From: Gammaproteobacteria bacterium
Lineage (GTDB): Bacteria; Pseudomonadota; Gammaproteobacteria; Pseudomonadales; Azotimanducaceae
DNA: 64,000 nt
Assembly: GCA_021773555.1 (NCBI GenBank)
Contig: JAJFKA010000027.1
Location: forward strand, 1-64,000
Reading direction: 5' to 3'
Positions 61,333-64,000 of the stretch are shown here, piece after piece (the first letter of the stretch is position 1; every line of letters starts with the position of its first letter). The notes under the pieces are model-generated. The model had not been told where the DNA came from. It did no database searches and was given only the letters and a program-made list of their open reading frames with translations. A program made the translations under genes and the position numbers.

Positions 61333-62454
61333 GTGAAAAGGTTAATTGTGCTGCTCCTGCTCTTGTTCGCACACCAGAACCAGGCGAACGACTATAGCGA
61401 TGCCGCCATCGCCTGCTATCAGGCTTTTGCGAGTGAGCAGTACGCCCTGGCATTTGGGCATTGTTCCACAGCCGCCAGCCAGGGCGATGATGAGTCCCAG
61501 TTCAAGCTGGCGACCTTGTATGCCAGAGGACTTGGGGTCAGCAATGACGCCGCGGAATCGGTGTACTGGCTGCGGCAAGCGGCCGATCAGAAGCATGGGG
61601 AAGCCGAATACAACCTGGGTTCTGCCTTCCAGAACGGTAATGGCGTTGAAATAGACCTCGAAGCTGCAGCGCACTGGTTTCGCCGTGCTGCCTCCCAGGG
61701 CAATCTCAAGGCTCAGCGCAACCTGGCCGAAATGTATGCCTCTGGCATGGGTGTCGGTATGGACCTGCACAAGGCTTACCTCTGGCATCTGAAAGCGGCG
61801 GAATCCGGGATGTCCGGCAGCCAGCTACGTGTGGGCTTGATGGTGCTGCAGGGGCAGGGTGTTGAACCCGACAGGGAAGAGGCGCTTCTCTGGATTAATA
61901 AAGCAGCGCGACGCGGTAATGCCGATGCACAGTTTGCCCTTGGCGTGCTGCTGATTGATGAAGCGGAAACCACGGCGATTGACTGGTACAAGCAAGCCGC
62001 CGCGCAGGGGCAGGTCAACGCAATGTTCAATCTGGCGACGCATCTCTCGCTGCCACCGGCTCCAACCGAATCACAATTGGAAGAGGCGTACCGACTCAGT
62101 GACAAGGCTGTAAAAGCGGGCCACGCTGACAGTCTTGCGCTAAACCGTAAAATCGCTGAGCAGCTTGCCCTTGTCGTCGCAGGCCAAACGCCGCATCCGA
62201 GTGCTGCTACCGATCCCTATACCATTCAGTTGGTGATGTCGTCGTCGAGCGCTGGTGTAGAATCCTTTATCGATCAGTATTCGCTGAGGGGTCAGGCGCG
62301 TCGTTACGAAATCTTGAGAGAGGGAGAAAGGGCCCATGTGGTAGCGCTAGGAGAATATGTGGACCATGCAGCCGCGAGTCGCGCACTGGCTGCGCTTCCG
62401 GCTACTTTGAAGGCTTTAAAGCCATTTGTACGAAGACTCGCCGAATTTGACTAA
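61333..62454 (+). CDS. Exported Sel1-repeat protein with C-terminal SPOR domain
   Basis: About 373 residues from the GTG at 61333, where the product starts with a short signal peptide (MKRLIVLLLLLFAHQNQA); the frame opens at 61189. Sel1-like repeats fill residues about 45-285 (SQFKLATLYARGLGVSNDAAESVYWLRQAA, AEYNLGSAFQNGNGVEIDLEAAAHWFRRAA and so on). The C-terminus is a SPOR domain (YTIQLVMSSSSAGVESFIDQYSL ... HVVALGEYVDHAAASRAL), which binds denuded peptidoglycan. Probable periplasmic scaffold at division sites or in the envelope. Confidence 0.85.
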   Translation: MKRLIVLLLLLFAHQNQANDYSDAAIACYQAFASEQYALAFGHCSTAASQGDDESQFKLATLYARGLGVSNDAAESVYWLRQAADQKHGEAEYNLGSAFQNGNGVEIDLEAAAHWFRRAASQGNLKAQRNLAEMYASGMGVGMDLHKAYLWHLKAAESGMSGSQLRVGLMVLQGQGVEPDREEALLWINKAARRGNADAQFALGVLLIDEAETTAIDWYKQAAAQGQVNAMFNLATHLSLPPAPTESQLEEAYRLSDKAVKAGHADSLALNRKIAEQLALVVAGQTPHPSAATDPYTIQLVMSSSSAGVESFIDQYSLRGQARRYEILREGERAHVVALGEYVDHAAASRALAALPATLKALKPFVRRLAEFD

Positions 62455-62620
62455 GCGCCACCGCGAAGCGATTTTAGCGCAGCGTGTGCCCTTTGGATGC
62501 TTAGGGACACCTCAGATCAGGTAGCCGCAGTGGCCTCGTCTGGAAATTATGCGTCACTTGACGCTGATCATACCGCTTGACGGGAAAGCGAAATATTATG
62601 TCTGTGCGAGGTGTAGCACC

Positions 62621-63067
62621 ATGGATCTGGATACAAGATTTGAGGCCAGTTACCAGCGTGTCATTGGCGAAGGTGTGGGGCTGACCGAACTTGGTCGGAA
62701 CTTCTTTGAACGTTTTTACGAAAATTTCTTCGGCACCTCCGAAGAAATTCGTGCCAAGTTTGCCAATACCGACATGAGCAAGCAGGTACAGATACTGCAA
62801 AAGTCCATGTACCACATGGTGAGCTTTTACCTGCTAAAGACCGAGAGTGCATTCCTGCGCGGCATCGCCCTGACGCACAATCAGGATCATCTGCAAATTG
62901 AGCCGCACCTTTATGATATCTGGCTGGATTCGTTGCTGCTCACCGTGGAACAGATGGATCCGGAGTTCGAGCCTGAAACACGGCTTGCCTGGACGCTGGC
63001 AATGATGCCCGGCATCGTTTACCTGAAATTCTATTATTCCCGGCCGATACCCGCAGAGTTTGAATAG
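62621..63067 (+). CDS. Single-domain globin
   Basis: 148 residues from the ATG at 62621, with GAGGTG 7 bases upstream; an upstream frame from 62549 is not family-like. The globin fold reads through RFEASYQRVIGEGVGLTELGRNFFERFYENFFGTSEEIRAKFANTDMSKQVQILQKSMYHMVSFYLL and the proximal-His region around LTHNQDHLQIEPHLYDIWLDSLLLTVEQMD. It resembles bacterial haemoglobins of the flavohaemoglobin-type branch without the reductase domain. It may bind O2 or NO. Confidence 0.85.
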   Translation: MDLDTRFEASYQRVIGEGVGLTELGRNFFERFYENFFGTSEEIRAKFANTDMSKQVQILQKSMYHMVSFYLLKTESAFLRGIALTHNQDHLQIEPHLYDIWLDSLLLTVEQMDPEFEPETRLAWTLAMMPGIVYLKFYYSRPIPAEFE

Positions 63068-63198
63068 ACACGGCAGTAGTCACTTTTCACTTCATCAATT
63101 CGCCTATTTACATGATTGTTGAGTGCATGCGCTCGTCCCTGACTGTTTCGCTTTAGGGCAGTCATGTATAGTCGGTTAAAAAAGCGGGCTAAAACTAA

Positions 63199-64000
63199 AT
63201 GAGCAGTCGCGAACACTATTCGCCAGGCTATCGGAATTATGCGCTTGGCGTACTATTCCTGGGCTACGTCGTAAACTTTGTTGATCGTTCTATCCTGTCT
63301 ATTCTGCTGGAACCGATCAAGCTGGATCTGGCGCTTAACGACTCCCAGCTTGGTCTGCTCGGTGGCCTCGCCTTTGCCATTTTCTACACCACCATGGGGA
63401 TTCCCATCGCTGCCCTGGCGGACCGCTGGAGTCGGGTGAAAATTCTGTCGATCGCCATCGTCATCTGGAGCGGTATGACAGCGGTGTGTGGTCTGGCATC
63501 GAACTTTGTCTGGTTGTTGCTGGCAAGGATTGGGGTAGGCGTCGGGGAAGCGGGCGCAAGCCCACCTTCGCATTCCTTGATTTCAGATTACTTCCCCATC
63601 GAATCCAGGGCGACGGCGCTGTCTATTTATGCCCTCGGTATTCCCTTTGGCTCAATGGTTGGTAATTTTGTTGGCGGCTTCGGGGCTGCCGAATTTGGTT
63701 GGCGCATCACTTTTTTTATGGTTGGCTTACCCGGTATAGCCGTCGCCCTGTTGGTCTGGTTCACCTTGCGTGAGCCTCCCAGGGGTCTGTCAGAGAAACT
63801 GGCCCCGATTGAACCGGCACCTGGACAAAAATCCAATGCGCCAAAAGTGTCCGAAGTCCTGGCTTTCCTGTGGCAACGCAAGTCCTTCCGGCATCTCGGT
63901 TTTGCCGCGGGATTGCATGCCTTTGTCGGTTATGGCGCGGGCACCTGGAATGCCCCGTTTTTGATCAGGATTCATGATATGCCGATCACCGAAGTGGGCT
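63199..64000 (+). CDS. MFS transporter, partial at window end
   Basis: Starts with the ATG at 63199 (MSSREHYSPGYRNYALGVLFLGYVVNFVDRSILS) and runs off the window after about 267 residues. Typical major-facilitator first half: the motif-A-like loop ALADRWSRVKILS, span GVGVGEAGASPPSHSLISDYF, and ALSIYALGIPFGSMVGNFVGGFGAAEFGWRITFFMVGLPG, then a central loop. The sequence style matches the spinster/hexuronate-type MFS group common beside acyl-CoA catabolic genes. Substrate unknown. Standard membrane transporter in the inner membrane. Confidence 0.9.
   Translation, partial: MSSREHYSPGYRNYALGVLFLGYVVNFVDRSILSILLEPIKLDLALNDSQLGLLGGLAFAIFYTTMGIPIAALADRWSRVKILSIAIVIWSGMTAVCGLASNFVWLLLARIGVGVGEAGASPPSHSLISDYFPIESRATALSIYALGIPFGSMVGNFVGGFGAAEFGWRITFFMVGLPGIAVALLVWFTLREPPRGLSEKLAPIEPAPGQKSNAPKVSEVLAFLWQRKSFRHLGFAAGLHAFVGYGAGTWNAPFLIRIHDMPITEVG

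Overview
The window looks like chromosomal DNA of a heterotrophic, probably marine gammaproteobacterium. The basis is the gene content (long bimodular QueF, TonB-dependent receptors, Fds-type formate dehydrogenase, many acyl-CoA and SDR enzymes), a base composition that looks slightly GC-rich by eye, mostly Shine-Dalgarno-led genes and many 1-20 bp start/stop overlaps. I saw no insertion sequence, phage gene, integrase or CRISPR array. Genus-level placement is not possible from reading alone.

Layout. 1-3 kb: a stand-alone receiver-domain response regulator and the remains of a TonB-dependent receptor that lost its plug and carries a frameshift. 3-4 kb: a fatty acid hydroxylase. 4.2-13.8 kb: a three-gene two-partner secretion operon made of an exported TPR-CHAT (caspase-like) protein, a TpsB outer-membrane transporter with an N-terminal SPOR domain, and a 1.7-kilo-residue TpsA exoprotein. 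13.9-14.2 kb: tRNA-Glu and tRNA-Gly with a clear promoter. 14.5-19.5 kb: glutathione-dependent formaldehyde dehydrogenase, an intact TonB receptor, queF and a degenerate histidine-kinase-like protein. 19.7-25.6 kb: the operon fdsG-fdsB-fdsA-fdhD-fdsD for soluble NAD-dependent formate dehydrogenase. 25.7-28.5 kb: acetyltransferase, nitroreductase, BRCT protein, the 4.5S SRP RNA and small hypothetical genes.

28.7-35.8 kb: enoyl-CoA hydratase, a tandem acyl-CoA dehydrogenase pair, a CrtC/AttH-like protein, a SoxC-type molybdoenzyme with a cytochrome c, and an SDR. 36.4-39.9 kb: a mauBEDA-type quinoprotein amine dehydrogenase cluster with a cytochrome c but no mauG. 40-49 kb: NAD(P)-binding protein, then amidohydrolase / thiolase-like / DUF35 operon, RlmA, SDR, metallo-beta-lactamase, ABC-F protein and MaoC hydratase. 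49-55 kb: dienelactone hydrolase, methyltransferase and a 1350-residue FG-GAP / beta-propeller / cytochrome c protein. 55-64 kb: lipoprotein, VOC protein, ECF sigma unit, split-barrel flavoprotein, phosphotransferase, a second thiolase/DUF35 pair, Sel1-SPOR protein, globin and the start of an MFS transporter.

How the genes may work together (inference). Amine dehydrogenase (amine to aldehyde), glutathione-dependent formaldehyde dehydrogenase and formate dehydrogenase could form a one-carbon oxidation route if methylamine is the amine. The acyl-CoA dehydrogenase pair, hydratases, SDRs, phosphotransferase and two thiolase/DUF35 pairs resemble gene sets for breaking down sterol-like or branched acyl-CoAs. 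The most unusual items are the CHAT-TpsB(SPOR)-TpsA operon, the 1350-residue haem/propeller protein with a CX4CH motif, and the kinase-like protein with Gly where the phosphorylated His should be.
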